From Marchantia polymorpha subsp. ruderalis (taxonomy: Eukaryota > Streptophyta > Marchantiopsida > Marchantiales > Marchantiaceae), in NCBI GenBank assembly GCA_037833965.1, contig AP031357.1, positions 14,590,001-14,654,000 of the forward strand: a stretch of DNA of 64,000 nt. The letters are read 5' to 3'. The notes beneath the pieces were generated by a model. It was not told the origin of the DNA. It saw only the letters and a program-made list of their open reading frames with translations, and did not search any database. Position numbers and translations under genes: made by a program. Below, piece after piece: positions 1 through 13,136 of this stretch. Position 1 is the first letter of the stretch; each line of letters opens with the position of its first letter.

Positions 1-1560
1 CTATTCTACGCCACAAGCAACAAGCCTGACTTTGAATATAATCAATGTTGCATTAATCTAATATTTTGCTTGCTAGATTCAGCGTGAAGTTAATTAATTT
101 TTACCTTAAAAAAGATCAACGAGTTTTCTAGTGAGGTTGGAAATAAGAGCGTCAAATTCCTCCCGCATTGTTTTGCAATAGTCAAGCTGAAGCTTCATTT
201 GGTGGAATAAAATTTGATCATTAATCGGTTGGATGGTCTCAACAACATTGAATTGGTGAGGTGCAAAGAGGTAATAATAGTCAAAGTGAGCCGGATGTTG
301 TTGCATTCTTGGAGTATTACGTCGTATAAGAGGCATGTTTGACACAATAGAGGCCGTAGCAATGTTAAAGTTCGTAGGACTGTTGTATGCCTTAAGCAGT
401 GCTTGAGCTTGAGGTAGGTCTGGTTGATGAGTATACAAGGAAGGCGTGAAATCAGCTAGATGAAAATTGTCTTCCTCTAATGATGACGGAGTAGATTGCG
501 TAGAATCATCATCAATAGGGGAGAAAAAAACTTCCATAAATGATTGATTTGACCAAAAATCCTATGGTACGAATTCAAATACAATTACATATGCAGACAC
601 AATTATGCTCTTATTTTGCAAGTTCCAGCAACAATATGCTCGTGATTGCTCATTGTACCCAAGCAAAACATCGTGAAAAGATTTCATTTATAGTTTAGTG
701 CGCTTTTGTATTGGTATGTGAACGTAGGACAGACTTCCAATCACATGAAGAAAACATAAATAAAAAAACATGCCATAGAATTTCTCGAACGGTGTTATTA
801 AGTTAAGTGCTTGAGTAGCTCACCGGTTGAGCAAAAAGTTTGCAATTCAAACGCAGTTAGTCTAGAGATGTACATGAAACTTTGGAGAAGTAAACAAACA
901 TTGAGTTCTTCCAGTTAAAATACGGCTTTTGCGCTCAAAAACTCCATTTTGATGCTGAGTTTGAGTATTGATGAGCGTATGCCTTTATTAAAAAAATAGG
1001 TTTTAAAAAACTCAAACAAATATTCACCATCTCAATCTAAGCGCAAGTTTGATTTTAAAGTCAGAGTCAAAAGTAGATAATGATGGCAACTACTTTATGC
1101 GGAATCACATTTTTGACTAAAATGACAAATTGTTTAAAACAGTATGTATTAGCACTCTTAACCCAAAGAAAGTACATTCATATATACCGTGAGTAATCAT
1201 CAATAAAAGTGAGAACCGTTTAAATTTGGCCCATGCTAAAACTGGACCTCAGATGTTGGTATGAATAAGCTCTAAAAACAAGTATTTGGCTTCGCAGACC
1301 TTTTACTTTTATGAAGTCGGTGTTGCTTGGATAAAACATAAGTGACGTATTTATGATCACGGTTAGATGGCAGAATGGACAAACTGTCCACAAGGCATTT
1401 CCACAAGATGTTAGCCTCCTTGTTTAATTGTATCTGGTCTTAGATGAAGTACTGCGTGAATTGAAGATGATTGACGAGATCTAGATCTGACGTAGGAGGT
1501 TGGCACTCTATTTCACTCAAAAAAATTACGCACATAAAGGACGAGAAGGCAATACCTTTA
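1..1560 (-). mobile_element. Ty1/copia LTR-retrotransposon fossil, partial
   Basis: Read on the minus strand, this stretch carries pieces of a copia polyprotein in the expected order. From about 1560 down come a pre-integrase/integrase region with the IDDYSR block typical of copia integrase cores, a proline- and serine-rich linker, and at 106-537 an open stretch ending in the E-E-F-D-A-L block that opens the copia reverse transcriptase. The element runs past the left edge, so the RT core, RNase H and 3' LTR lie outside. It is broken in several places and looks old. The outer end near 1560 is approximate and no LTR was found inside the window. Confidence 0.7.
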
Positions 1561-4500
1561 GCGTGTAATGTATGAAGTCAATACTGGATATTCTAAGACC
1601 GATGGGAGCAAGCTTGACATCAATAAAGTCTACCTATTGTAGTTACTTTTTAAAAAAAGCCCCATTTGCAAGTTTACAATGAGTGAGAAAGAATGAGAAT
1701 GAATGACACTTTCTAAACATCAATCTCACCAATAATTCCAAGTAATAAAATACCTGCTCACTTTGATTAAATTTGAAATTACTTTGAAATGGTTCAAAAG
1801 TAATCTGAGTAGTTTACCAACTTTGACATTGCTACCTACTCAGACATAAACAAATACACACCAGTAGCACATAATTGAAATAATTGAGCAAAACATATTT
1901 AAAATTTAAAATTTCCAACTAGAAAAATCTCACCTTTGCTTTGAAATCTATGAACAATTTTCATTGAGTTGATGAAATGATTGATTTCAATTGCACATGC
2001 GTGTTGAGTTGATAGACATGAATAAATAATAAACAATCAAATAAAAGTAAGTATTTCAACCAATTCAAAACGTAGCAAATGATATTGAACTCCTATGTCT
2101 TGATCTATAGATATATGAAAGGTAGAAATTAAGACCTTATGAAAATAATAAAACCGCCTTGAACATTTTTTACTTGTTGTCTTCTATGATTTCATGTCAA
2201 TTCCAGCAAAATAATCCTTGAATCTTACAATAGTATTGCTTTCATGTTACCAAGTCTCCAAAAATTTGATGATGTCTGTCTCCAAATTGGAATAACACTC
2301 ACATACTTTATTGTTAAAAGGACTCGTATAATCCATATCAGCAACTTTTTTTATACCTCCGGATATTTGGTGTAAAATTGTTGCTTGTTTAACTATTTAT
2401 TTTATAATAGAGTTGACCATTTTTTACATGTTAATTTAAATATCTTTTTATTGTTAGATTGATGACTGTCTTTTTTTCTAGTTAACAATTGCTTGAGCGT
2501 TGCGTAAATAGGCAATAATACTTGATACTTTTTTTAATCTTTGCAAGTTATTTCTTCTAGCTTCAACTTAGCATTTTTTGAAATTTGCAAGCTATTTTTT
2601 TCTAGCTCCAAATGAAGAGGTGTAAAATCCAGATCCAATCATATCTTGTGTTCTTTGAGAATGACATTGTTAGTCATGGCAATATTGTATTGAGTTTGAT
2701 CAACAAACTTAACAAGAATGTAACAAGGTTGTGGTTTTTTTTTTCAATATGAAAAGCTTATGCCAAATTTGAATTATAAACGTAAAACATTTCAACAAAA
2801 AATTTGATCACAACATTCTTCACCTCTTCATTTTTTGTTTCAAGAAGCCTTAAGATTTTTATATTCAATTTATGTGAAAATTTATTTGTCTTTTCAATTT
2901 CTTGCAATTAAAAAAAGGGATTTAAACAATTCTTGTAACTTCGGCATAAAATTTTATTTTTACTTTAAATTTTCAACTAGCTCATGCAATCCATGACTAT
3001 TGGAAGTAATCATCAATGAAAATGGTTTGTCTTGAATATTCTCAATAGGTTTAGAACAATCAAGCCAAAATAATATTTGAATTTTATCTTCAAAATTTCT
3101 TGTGTAGACTTTAACTCTTGGATTTGAATATGTGAAAAGATTAGTTAAAAATTTTGTACATCAAATTATTGTTGAAGCATTTTCAATTCATGTAAGAACA
3201 TTTGCACTAGATTCAAAATTTTGTCTTGAATAATCATCATAGAGCAAATTTCACAGCATTCATAACTTTGTTACGATTAAAAATTTAAGACTAAATGCGT
3301 CTTCTCAAACTTTATTTTGTTAAAACATTCAACTTTAATTAACACTTCACTTTTAAAGATATGACTTTCACAAAATTATGATCTTATATCCAAAATCTAG
3401 AGACAAAAATCTGAATACTCTCACAACTATGTGTGTTATTACGTCATGACAAAAAATTTTTTGACTTGTGTGGTTTTTCGAACATCATGTTGCCGCAAAA
3501 TTTAAACTTCATTCAACTTTCCATCTCAAAGTTATAGCCATCACAAGATTGCAATCTCAAATCTTTAAATCTTAAGGATGAAGGATTTGATGAATCAAGA
3601 ATCAAGATGAGATGTTATGACACACATGGTTATCCATCATGAATATAGTCACATTTGCACAATCCTTTACGTTTCAACCTTTAAATAGTAAATAACACTT
3701 GATATGAATAAGTCTATAGCTATCAAAAATTCAAATTCTACAAAGAATGCTATCTTCATAAGTTTTCAATAATATATTAATATGTCTGAATAATGATAAA
3801 AAAGAATAGAGTAAATAAAATCTAATCCATTCACTTGCAAGTTGAAGAAAATTAGAGAGAACCATCTCTCAGAAAACTAGTGTGCATAATTTTATATATA
3901 TTAGATATCATGAAAACCAGAACTGAAGAGTGACGTAAATTCTTCATTCAATTTTTTTTAAAAAAATCAAACGATACTTGAATCATAATGTCAATCTCTA
4001 AACATACTCTCTGTCTTCCTCGTCATTTTAATAACCTTCCAAGCTTTCCATATCTCATCCATTTGTATCATTTTTAATCTTGTCCTATATATACAAATAA
4101 TTTTGTAGAGATATCAAAAGATACTAAAATATCAATTTCCTATTAATTTTTCAATTTAAGTATGACATATATCATGATGAATAGTTCACACGATATTAAA
4201 ATAAAAAAAGCGGTGGAGTTTGATTCCCAAGTTGTATTTGATATTAGTGTTGAACTGAATTGAAATAACATAAAGCGTTAAAAAAACAAACTATGAAGGT
4301 TATGTAAATCTCATCAAATAAGTCATAAATTTGAATATATGACCATGTATACATCAGTCCTTTATATAAATGGAACCAATATCATTATTAAATTTCAAAA
4401 GTCAATACCTTTGCAGGTTTATCAATGTAGATAGAGAATAAAACTCTGTTGAAGAATTATCCTTTTGAAACATACGGGATGATGCTATGTTAGATAAACT

Positions 4501-5108
4501 TTATTATGTAACATAGAACACATACATCATTCAATAAAAATATGGTTGTGGCTCTCCCATTTCACATTTTGAGTGCCAGAAATTCAAACACGTTTTTTTA
4601 AGTTGTGTAAAGTATGGACTTAAATATATTAATGCATTTTCGTTCGAAGTTACAAGGTGTCATGATTATGAAACTATAAGAGAATATTAAGATCTCATGA
4701 ACCAAATTTGATTAATTTGTATTCACTTTAAAACAAAAAGTCACCTAGAAAAATTGGAACCAAATTATATTCTATGAAGTAAAATAAAACACCTTTCTGA
4801 GTTCTGATTCAGTCATTGACTATTACCAATAATTTACCGTTTTTTTGTCAAATCCGTCTTTTATATGCTCTAAGCTGAATCTAAAATCTTTTGAGGCAAG
4901 TGTAGAATTTTATAGACGCATGCTTCTTAATTACTCTCTATTAAAAACCCACAGGATGTAAACCAACAGATTACCTCCATCAACAGGCTTCTCTAAATAT
5001 GGAAAATAAGGAGCTCGAGAGCCCGATTGCCGTATTTTGTTTTCAAAATGTACTTTATTTCCAACAAAAATGTCTTTGTTCATCTGGGAAAAATGAACCG
5101 AGGTATTA
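1561..5108. other. AT-rich gene-free stretch
   Basis: No open frame of useful length on either strand and no domain I recognise. The base composition is strongly A+T with many short poly-A and poly-T runs. Part of it could be further decayed transposon sequence, but I see no terminal repeats or conserved protein blocks to support a family. Confidence 0.6.
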
Positions 5109-5290
5109 ACTAAAACTGCGAGGTGATTGTTTGTGACAATTTCTTAGTTGATCTTGGTGGCTTTACTAGAGAAACTAACGCAAATACTCAACTAAAACTT
5201 TGCGGTGACCGTTTGTGACAACTTCTTAGTTGATCTTGGTGGCTTTACTAGAGAAAGTAACGGAGTTACTCAAATAAAACTTGGCGGTGA
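5109..5290. repeat. 82-bp tandem repeat, 2.2 copies
   Basis: Copy 1 is 5109-5190, copy 2 is 5191-5272, and the start of a third copy follows to about 5290. Both full copies share the core 'cttagttgatcttggtggct' and differ at roughly ten positions, so the duplication is not very recent. No reading frame crosses it. Confidence 0.85.
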
Positions 5291-6599
5291 CACGTGATGA
5301 GTTCAACCAAGCAAGTTCTAGTAGTTTGTCTCCTTGTATCTTTGAAAACATGAGAAGTTATTCAACTAGTTTTAAAATATCAATATTGTCTCAAACTTTT
5401 TTGGTAACAAAAGTACATAAATAAAATAGTGCAAGAATACAAACAGCTTTTGGAGTTTTGAACCGATAACATTAGGAAATGAATGTTCTCTGTTTATAAA
5501 AAACTGTTGACTGAACCGTCTGATTCTAGTTATTAAGAATAGATTTTTTCAACTCATGGAGTTTTTAGGAGTACTAGTTTGACCATGTGAAAATGATTTC
5601 TCGACGCTGAAATGGAAAAAGTACATTCGCATATCAAGAATAACTCCCATGTCTCTCTTGAAGTTGTATTATATTGACGTCAATTTCTGCCAAAAACATG
5701 AGAGATTTATGTCAAGTTCCATATATTCCGTATTTTGATTTGAAAATTATCTAAATTTTGTTGGGATACGGAACATATGGAATCCGCCTTGTATAGTGGC
5801 CTCTCTATATAGGCCTTTCCATCAGTCATCATCAGAAGTATACCTACGAAGTAGTCCCCAAGCACATGATCACTTTCCTTTATATTTGTGAATGATGGCT
5901 TTTCATTAAAGCCACGGGTGATTTATCAGTAATGGATAAAAATCATCGTGTCCGGAATTCATGGTCACCCTCGCGGCAAGGAAATTCAAAGGAAATTCTC
6001 TTGTCACGACATAATCGGATTATTGCTAGTCGCCAGGTACGTTCATGAATCGATGACATTGATATCCAGACTAGAATGTATACGACAATAATTAATTTCT
6101 AACCTGAAATCTATATGACACATCCTTCTCATGCTCAGCATAGGGTAAGGTTTTTAGATTTTGACGCTGAATTTGCAATCTACAAAATCTTAGGCTGCGG
6201 CCACATGACCGGCAGAGGCAATAAGCTCATGGCTAGAGTTCAGCGTGGTTTTTGTAGGCTCTAGTCGACCATCTGGACAAAACTCCAAAACCTCTACCAC
6301 AAGGCTGGTAGTAAGTTCAGAGTGGAAAGGAACTTCAAATAGATATTTAGTGCACAAACACAATTGAAATGACACGGACGTTCAGCCCTAACACCTCCTT
6401 GAAACAAGGAGCAAAGGGATCTGGTAGCTAGAGACGGCGAAGACATGAGAACTACAACACTTTGAGGTTTTTTTGATCTCCTAAGTAGATTCAGATAGAA
6501 GAATGCGACTACTAGGCACATGATGCAATGCGACGGCAGGCGCAAGCTAATCCCTATGTTTTTTTTTTGGATTTTCTACTTGATTTTGAGCTATTCTAT
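5291..6599. other. Unassigned spacer with an LTR-like start and an exon-like ORF
   Basis: At 5759 a TGTTGGGATACGG segment followed by a TATATAGG box resembles the start of a copia-type LTR, but no matching end or partner was found. From 5932 a short open frame of about 35 codons runs on the plus strand to a good splice-donor signal (CAG/GTACGT, about 6037). No continuation could be identified. The rest has only short overlapping frames. Confidence 0.4.
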
Positions 6600-6765
6600 T
6601 AGTTTTTTCTCCACGCACATACATAGTCTTTACCAATAGCTTACTTAGCACTTCGAGATGGACAGGGACGACAACTTGGCACGCAATAAATACTACAACG
6701 ACACACCACAACCTCACAACGACACACTGACATCGAAACAACAGACATAAGTCAAACTGCACGAC

Positions 6766-7620
6766 TTGCACCATGCCACCCGGAACATTGATGGAACTTG
6801 CTGCAACAACGAAGACACTCACGACACTTCTAGCGATGCCGAGTCACAGGATCAAGATGAAAGCAAGCGCAACCCGGACAAACAAGTTCTCGACACGATG
6901 GCCATGTTCATCCAAGTCACTCTCAACATCTCCACAGAGCAGGCGTACGAACGGCAAGTCAACAAAAGAGATACCACAACGGTAATCTTCTTTCTTGATC
7001 GTGGCCTTAGCTTGGCTCAAGTACAAGAATGGGTTGACGGAGAACTTAGACGCAACACGAGACTCAGCATCACTACGGTCACTTGTATGAGAAGCAAGAA
7101 TTTTCATGTCTAGTTCGTACAAAAGACAGACAAAGACAAGGCACTACTCATGATCCGTATCAAATACTTGAGGCAGGAGTTCATTGTCATACATTGGTCT
7201 GAGACAGCTGACGACTATGAGTATGTTCTCCAAAAGTATCCAGTTGAGGTTCACTGTTCAGAACTCACATCACTACATATACAATGGCTACAAGAAATAA
7301 CAGCTACTCTTGGTCCTGTCCTCATTCCACCTGGCAAAATGGACCGACCAAATAGGCGCTTGTTCAAGGCATGCGTGGAATAAACCATGGCTCTTTAATC
7401 CCAACTAATGTGCACATCAAAATAGAGGATTCTACTCCTTAGTTCCTATCAAAATAACACATCTACCTAACTCGTGTTTTCAATTTAGACGTCAAGGTCA
7501 TCAAACAGTACAATGTCAAGATGATCCCTTCTTTGCATCAACATGAGGAGGAGCACAGAAACAAGGCAACGTCAATCGAAATGCACACAACATAACGACC
7601 ACACAAGCCAAGAGGAGAGT
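6766..7620 (+). pseudogene. LINE ORF1 remnant with degenerate zinc knuckle
   Basis: Two open stretches, 6766-7113 and 7150-7383, in the same reading frame are followed at 7475-7516 by a 14-codon block that reads CFQFRRQGHQTVQC. This is a CCHC zinc knuckle (C-x2-C-x4-H-x4-C) whose second cysteine is now phenylalanine. ORF1 proteins of plant LINEs bind the element RNA and often carry such a knuckle. Frame changes and stops separate the pieces, so no intact ORF1 remains. Confidence 0.6.
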
Positions 7621-8351
7621 GCAAACACAGACTATACTCATTGGCCACAATGAGGAAAGTCACTCCTTGAAAACTTTCAAAACATCACATGAACAGGAAA
7701 GGAAAGTCATAACACCTTACATTGTTTCAGTCATAGAAGTTCAGGGAGACAGGAATGAAGAGACACAGTATGAAGCTCCAACATCCTCACAGGAAAGGAC
7801 GATCTTCAACCAGGTGCAGCAAACGCAAAATACTTCAACTGAGAAGACTCACTGCATTCTTGACCAAGCTAATGTTCACAAGGCTACTCCATCTCCTACC
7901 TGCTACAGACTTGGCCTGGAGCACCAGACTAGTAGTACGTCTTCAACATCACGAAAAACTCGGACGTACAACAACCTCAATTGTGTAATGCGTCTTCTCT
8001 CTACACCATATTCACAAGGCTGAAAGTACTGACAAGGATGAAGAAGACAATTGGTGAAAAGGGAACAAAATCCATCTCCATAGGAAAAAGAAAGTCAGCG
8101 ATAATCAATGATTAAATCAATTTGAATGTCAATGCACAACAAATTACAACGGCTACTACACAGAACGATGGATTCAAACACTACACACGCTCTGAAGATA
8201 AGGGCATATGCGAGAAGAAAAACACTAAGCGCAGCCGTACGGCCTTTAGTGAGATATGAATCACACTTCTACTTCAGCATTACCTCTCACACTAAAAGTA
8301 GTTTCCTAGAATGTGGAAGATCTAAATGAAAACACCAGGAAGTATAAAGTT

Positions 8352-8401
8352 AGAGATTTCTATCGAACGAGCCAACATAAGCTCGTTCGATAGAAATCTC
8401 T
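8352..8401. repeat. Perfect 21-bp inverted repeat (hairpin)
   Basis: The left arm 8352-8372 and right arm 8381-8401 are exact reverse complements with an 8-base loop. The arm core is 'gagatttctatcgaacgagc'. It sits between ORF1 and the endonuclease start of the LINE, where the N-terminal endonuclease codons would be expected, and it is not part of the known layout of such elements. Confidence 0.95.
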
Positions 8402-11400
8402 CATCTCTAGTCAACATAGGTCACACATCATGGCAATACAAGAGCACAAACTAGATAGCTTTGCTTTGACGGCAATATGGTACTTCCTTAATAGAGACTT
8501 TACATGTTTATGTTCTTCAAAACAAAAGGGAGCTAGAGGAGGAGGTACAGGCGGAACAGCGTTACTTATTCACAAAAGCTTTCTAGTTATACACTCGGGC
8601 AAGACTGATGATGGCTTTAGTGTATGAGTTCAACTCTTCAAAGAAGGTCATGAATTTCTTGTGGCCTCTATTTATGGTCCTCACACTCTAGGTAAGAGAG
8701 CTGCTCTCTGGAATCGCCTTAGAAACTCATTTTCGCACACCAATATACTGTTATGTGGAGATTGGAACATGGTGGACTTACCGGAAGATTCCTCAAGAGA
8801 TGAGCATGTCCTCAATGGAGCAAAAGAAACCGCGTTCTCGCAGTTCCGCGTGAAACATAACCTGACGGATCTTTGACTGATGGCAGCCGAAGCAAGAGTA
8901 TCCAATCACACCAAATGGAGTTTCTATGGAGGAGCACCTAGATAGTCTAGAATAGATAGATTCTATGTGTCACATGGAGGAAGATGGCTAACTGGTGCAC
9001 AACATATACTACATCATGCGGGCAACACGCTCTCCGGTCACCTACCGATCTCTACGGTTCTAGAAGTTGGCACTTTTCAACCCACCGACAGTAGAATTAC
9101 ACTTGAAGGTCCAACAACATTCAAATAGAGTACTACACTTCTCAGCAAGGATATGATCCATGCATGAATACAAAAAATTTGGGAATAAATACGTCATAGA
9201 CAGGAAGATCCCATACGTACATACTACAAAGGGATGCATTAAGTTCGGGAATTCTTACGAGCCAAGCAACGAGAGCACAAAAATTGAATATCAACCATCG
9301 ACATACTCTAACAGGAAATCACACACCACTAGACAGCACTTGAAAACCTGACCATTATCCAACTCTCACATCTCAACTAGCTCATAACAGAGAAGCGGAT
9401 CAGGGAACACGAAAGGGACGTGGAGATACGTCTGTGGTCCAGGGTGAAGCACCTAGCACTTGAAGACACACATAGTAAGTACTTCTTTAACATTCATTGA
9501 CAAAATTTTGCACAAGCTCAAATTCTGCATTTGAAGTTAGACGATGGTCTAGAAACACGAAAGCAAGCTCTAATACTTTGCAGGGTAGGACAATTTTACA
9601 TTGATGTTTATAGTCTAGAGGGTAAAACACATGAAGACCAGATCTTACATCAATAACTGATAATTAGGGTACAAGGAAATATTTTTGACGCCGGAAGAGC
9701 AATGCTAGCCGCCACACCAACACTCCAAGAAGTTGAGGAAGTGCTTTTATTGCTACCAAAGAACAAAGGGCCTGGAGTAGACGGCGTGTCAACAGAAGCA
9801 ATGCAAAAAACATGACCTCTCATGAAACACTTCTACCTCTCAATGTTGAAGAAGTTCTGGACAGACAGTGTACTAGCCAAAACTGTAACTGAAGGTATGA
9901 TTAGACTTTTCCAAAGTCAATGAACAAAACAGAGCTCAAAGATTGGAGACCTCTAACAATGCTCAACACGGATTATAAGATGATTGCCAAACTATTGGCA
10001 AGTATACTTCAGATTCTGCTACCAACATTGATGGTTACTCAACAGACTGGTTTCGTCAAGGATCGCAACATGCTAGACGACGTGATGATCCTCTGGATGA
10101 CAAAGGATGCTGCCAAAACTTATGACAGTAGAGATATATTTGTGAAACTAGATTTTGAGAAGGCTTATGATAGAGTGAATCATTCCTATATGTGGGAGAC
10201 TATGTGGGAGACATGGCTGTTTTTCTAGATGGCTCACAAACTTCATTTGCCGAATTACGTCAGGTCCTAGCAAAATATGAAGCACGTCTGAACTTGGTTA
10301 AATCTTCCATTCTGCTCCTTGGTATGGATAGACCACCAGATTGGATACAAACTACAGGGTGCAGGTTGATGAAAGCATGAATGATCAACAAATATCTAGG
10401 AGTACCTACAAGACTCGGAGTATCAACATCGAGCAAGCAAAAATTCTGCACGCAGAAGCTGGGTAATACACTTTGAGGTTGGCATTCAAAACTTCTTTGT
10501 TTACCCATGTATTACCTTGCTACAATGTGCGCTACAAGCCCAGCCTACGTTTTACACTTCTCTCATGCGGTTTTCTGCCCCTACCTGTAAAAGAATAGAA
10601 TAACTCTACATGCAATTTGTATGGGGCTACAACACGGAAGGAGCAGCAAAACTATCATTCATCCGATGGAAGATGTTCACAAGACCCAAGGCACAAGGAG
10701 GTCTAGGAATTCAAATCATATCTGATTACAACACTTCCCTCATGGAAAAGTGAATCGGCTCTATATTAGATGGAAACACATCATTATAGAGTTGTGCATT
10801 ACAGTATAAAGTCCACTACAATCGTAGGAAACGTTCCAAGAACCTAGTACGAAGGCACTATTATCTATCAGATTTGATACAAACGGATCACCCTTTGTAC
10901 CAATTGGGAAATGAAGTAGGAGCAGCGTTATATAGGTGCTGGCAGCAAATAAGGAAAGACTTGTTTTGAGATCCACAAGACATCTTCATCCCGGACATCA
11001 TCACCCTCAAACATGTAGTCAACTTGATTTTGCGACGACATAAGTCAGCATCAGCCCACACAAAGTTGGGGATGGCAGAATTAAGATAACTCAATATCAC
11101 CCAAGTAGTAAAAGCATGGAAAAAGAAGGAGTTACTCAGAGTTGCATACATCCAAGACGATCAGGAAACACACTATCAAGACTCCCATCCTCTTCAACTT
11201 TTTCTACGCAGATTTTTTACGTCCAAGGGCCCAAGTAGGTGCACACTCAGATCAAGTGAGGGATGACGTCTAAGGGAAAAACCCGTAGCATGTAGCTTCA
11301 TAATAGCAGCAAAAGAGTGGTATAGAGGAAAGTCACCTAACATGTCAACAACTGAACTTTTCAACCACAAATGGAGCACCTTCAAGACCGAGGAAGATTG

Positions 11401-12130
11401 AAACACGTTCTTTCAGCACCTTTGGAAAAACCATAATGTAAACAGAGATAAAATTTGTGCTGGAGGATCCTCCAGCAAGAATCGAGCGCATAAAATTGGA
11501 CATGGAAACGGATGCTGCTCAAGAGGATGCACCTCTCCTGAGACGGCCCAACACATCTTCTTTGACTGTCCCTTTGCTCAGAAGGTCTGGTCGGCAGTAG
11601 CACAACTAAGGTGGTGTATCCCAGCACGAGAAAATATCTTCAAGACGGCTACATCATTGTTACATTTCTTCGAAATTAGCATACAAAACCAACACAGTTT
11701 TCATGTTATAGCTCAATGGATGTTATCTACAGAGGTTTGCAGACATCTATTGCTAGTACGAATCATTTCCTCTATGAGCAAGAAATAGTGCTAGTCAATC
11801 TCATGCTAGGGTTAGGAATACTATAGACAAAGCAAAAGCCATTTCAAAAGAAAGTACAAATTCTACTCCACCCACACATATGCAATATTGTTGCAGCATG
11901 CGCTAGATAGTGCAGTGCACACAAGGTTAGAACGGTGGCTGACGAAAAAACTAGAAAAATTGGATGTACCAACGGGATGTTTGGAAGCCCTCCACACACG
12001 ACGGGAGCAACGAATGGATTGGATACAACACACCACTCTCACATGAAAGGGACAAACCAAGATTGAATTGCAATCTCAACGATGTCACAATCACACTGAG
12101 ATAGGTTGTGGAGTGAGCATGGTACATTTC
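8402..12130 (+). pseudogene. LINE ORF2 remnant: endonuclease, reverse transcriptase, C-terminal zinc finger
   Basis: The endonuclease keeps IQEHKL (near 8433) and CGDWN (near 8755). Its last SDH motif reads SGH near 9035. It stays in one frame from 8430 to about 9120, broken by TGA at 8625 and 8874 and TAG at 8943. The RT keeps the LKDWRPL block (near 9930), the QTGF block and motif A (FVKLDFEKAYDRV, near 10140). Only about ten codons later, in another frame, comes YVGD at about 10200, where the catalytic YxDD should be. So the sequence that normally separates motifs A and C, including motif B, is missing, and one catalytic Asp is Gly. Further down are a KYLGVP block and the C-terminal zinc-finger region. 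This copy cannot make active enzyme. Confidence 0.75.
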
Positions 12131-12318
12131 TGTAATGCTATATCCACTGGTTGGCGAACGCGCGGCCGTCTGCCGACTTAGGTACCTGGTACGATGTCTA
12201 TACTTATGTACTCTGTCTGTCTCCCGGTCGGTGACAGTTTGTTTTCTTTTTCCTTCTTTGCGCGTGACGCATAAAACACGAAACCCTGCAGTTTCAATCA
12301 ACACAATTGAAACCAGTG

Positions 12319-12639
12319 CTAAGAGTAAAAGGAAATACATCTTAAGACCCAGACCAGGCTTCCATCAACTCGCGCAAATCCGAAAGAGGATTCTGCAGAC
12401 GGGTACGAAAAGAGAAGGTGAAGCTCGTGACGGGGAGTGGTGAGTCCATGCATATGGGACCGTGAGAGCAAGCTTGTGTCGAGGAGATTGCTAGTAACTA
12501 GACTAAAGATGTCAGAAGTTTCCGACTTTCGATCCAGCACGAACCTGTCACGTCCTTGGTTAAATTCCCTGCAAAGGTCTATCAGCCTCTCCTGAAGGGC
12601 AACCCCAATATCAGCAACCCATCGCTCAGCGGAAGCTTG
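12319..12639 (-). CDS. Possible last exon of an unidentified gene
   Basis: On the minus strand a polypyrimidine tract and AG end at 12640. They are followed by 106 open codons to a stop at 12319. The peptide starts QASAERWVADIGVALQE and has a balanced composition. I do not recognise the protein. No upstream exon with a clear partner splice site was found, and the decayed LINE ends just beside it. It may be a chance open frame or the 3' end of a gene interrupted by the LINE. Confidence 0.2.
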   Translation of the reverse strand, partial: QASAERWVADIGVALQERLIDLCREFNQGRDRFVLDRKSETSDIFSLVTSNLLDTSLLSRSHMHGLTTPRHELHLLFSYPSAESSFGFARVDGSLVWVLRCISFYS

Positions 12640-13136
12640 CTGGAAGAATCGAGCACAAGCGTATCCAATTGGCGAAACCCGAGAGCAAGAGTTGTGTCGG
12701 AGTCCCTGGAAGAGTAACGCACAATGGTGCGAAATCACACGTAGAGTCTATTGATCCGCAAAAATCGGAAATCCGCAGCAACCAATTTCTTTGACACCTA
12801 GGATGATCTAAATTGCCGTTCCGTGTGGTAAAGTGAGGACCTGGCCAGCCAATGACCGGCGAGGGTTTACTGCCGCTGCGGTCGTGTGACTTGGCCCTTA
12901 GATCCTGAGTTACTGGTATTCTGTAAATCCTCAGGATTCGCGAGATCTTGCGTATCCAGGGACACATTAAATACTCCACGAAGCGCGACCGACAGTCTTA
13001 AAATGCAGAAGATCAAGAGCAGTATCGGTACAGTATAACTGTATCGGGCATGCCGACTTTATACAGCTAGGGATGTTCGTGAAGTTTTTACCCGGTTCCA
13101 ATCATCCCAGGAAGGTAGCAGCAACATCCACTTCCA

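Larger units (their letters stand above)
6600..12270 (+). mobile_element. Decayed LINE (non-LTR retrotransposon, L1-like)
   Basis: The order is ORF1 (about 6766-7600, zinc knuckle near its end), an apurinic-type endonuclease (8430-9120), reverse transcriptase (about 9690-10510) and a C-terminal zinc-finger region with the block H-x-F-F-D-C-P-F-A-Q-K-V-W near 11550. This is the usual layout of plant L1-type LINEs. Many in-frame stops, at least one frame change in the RT, and loss of RT sequence between motifs A and C make it dead. Both ends are approximate: the 5' end is placed before ORF1, and the 3' end follows the last LINE-like codons near 12270. No poly-A tail or target duplication was resolved. 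Confidence 0.8.

Noticed and set aside
818-850. tRNA-like sequence with box A and box B resemblance
   Set aside because: The stem pairing needed for a cloverleaf is missing and the box B match is poor. At best it is a SINE trace.
5759-5830. Possible start of a copia-type LTR (TGTTGGG..., TATATAGG)
   Set aside because: No matching second LTR, end sequence, primer site or target duplication was found, so it is not annotated as an element.
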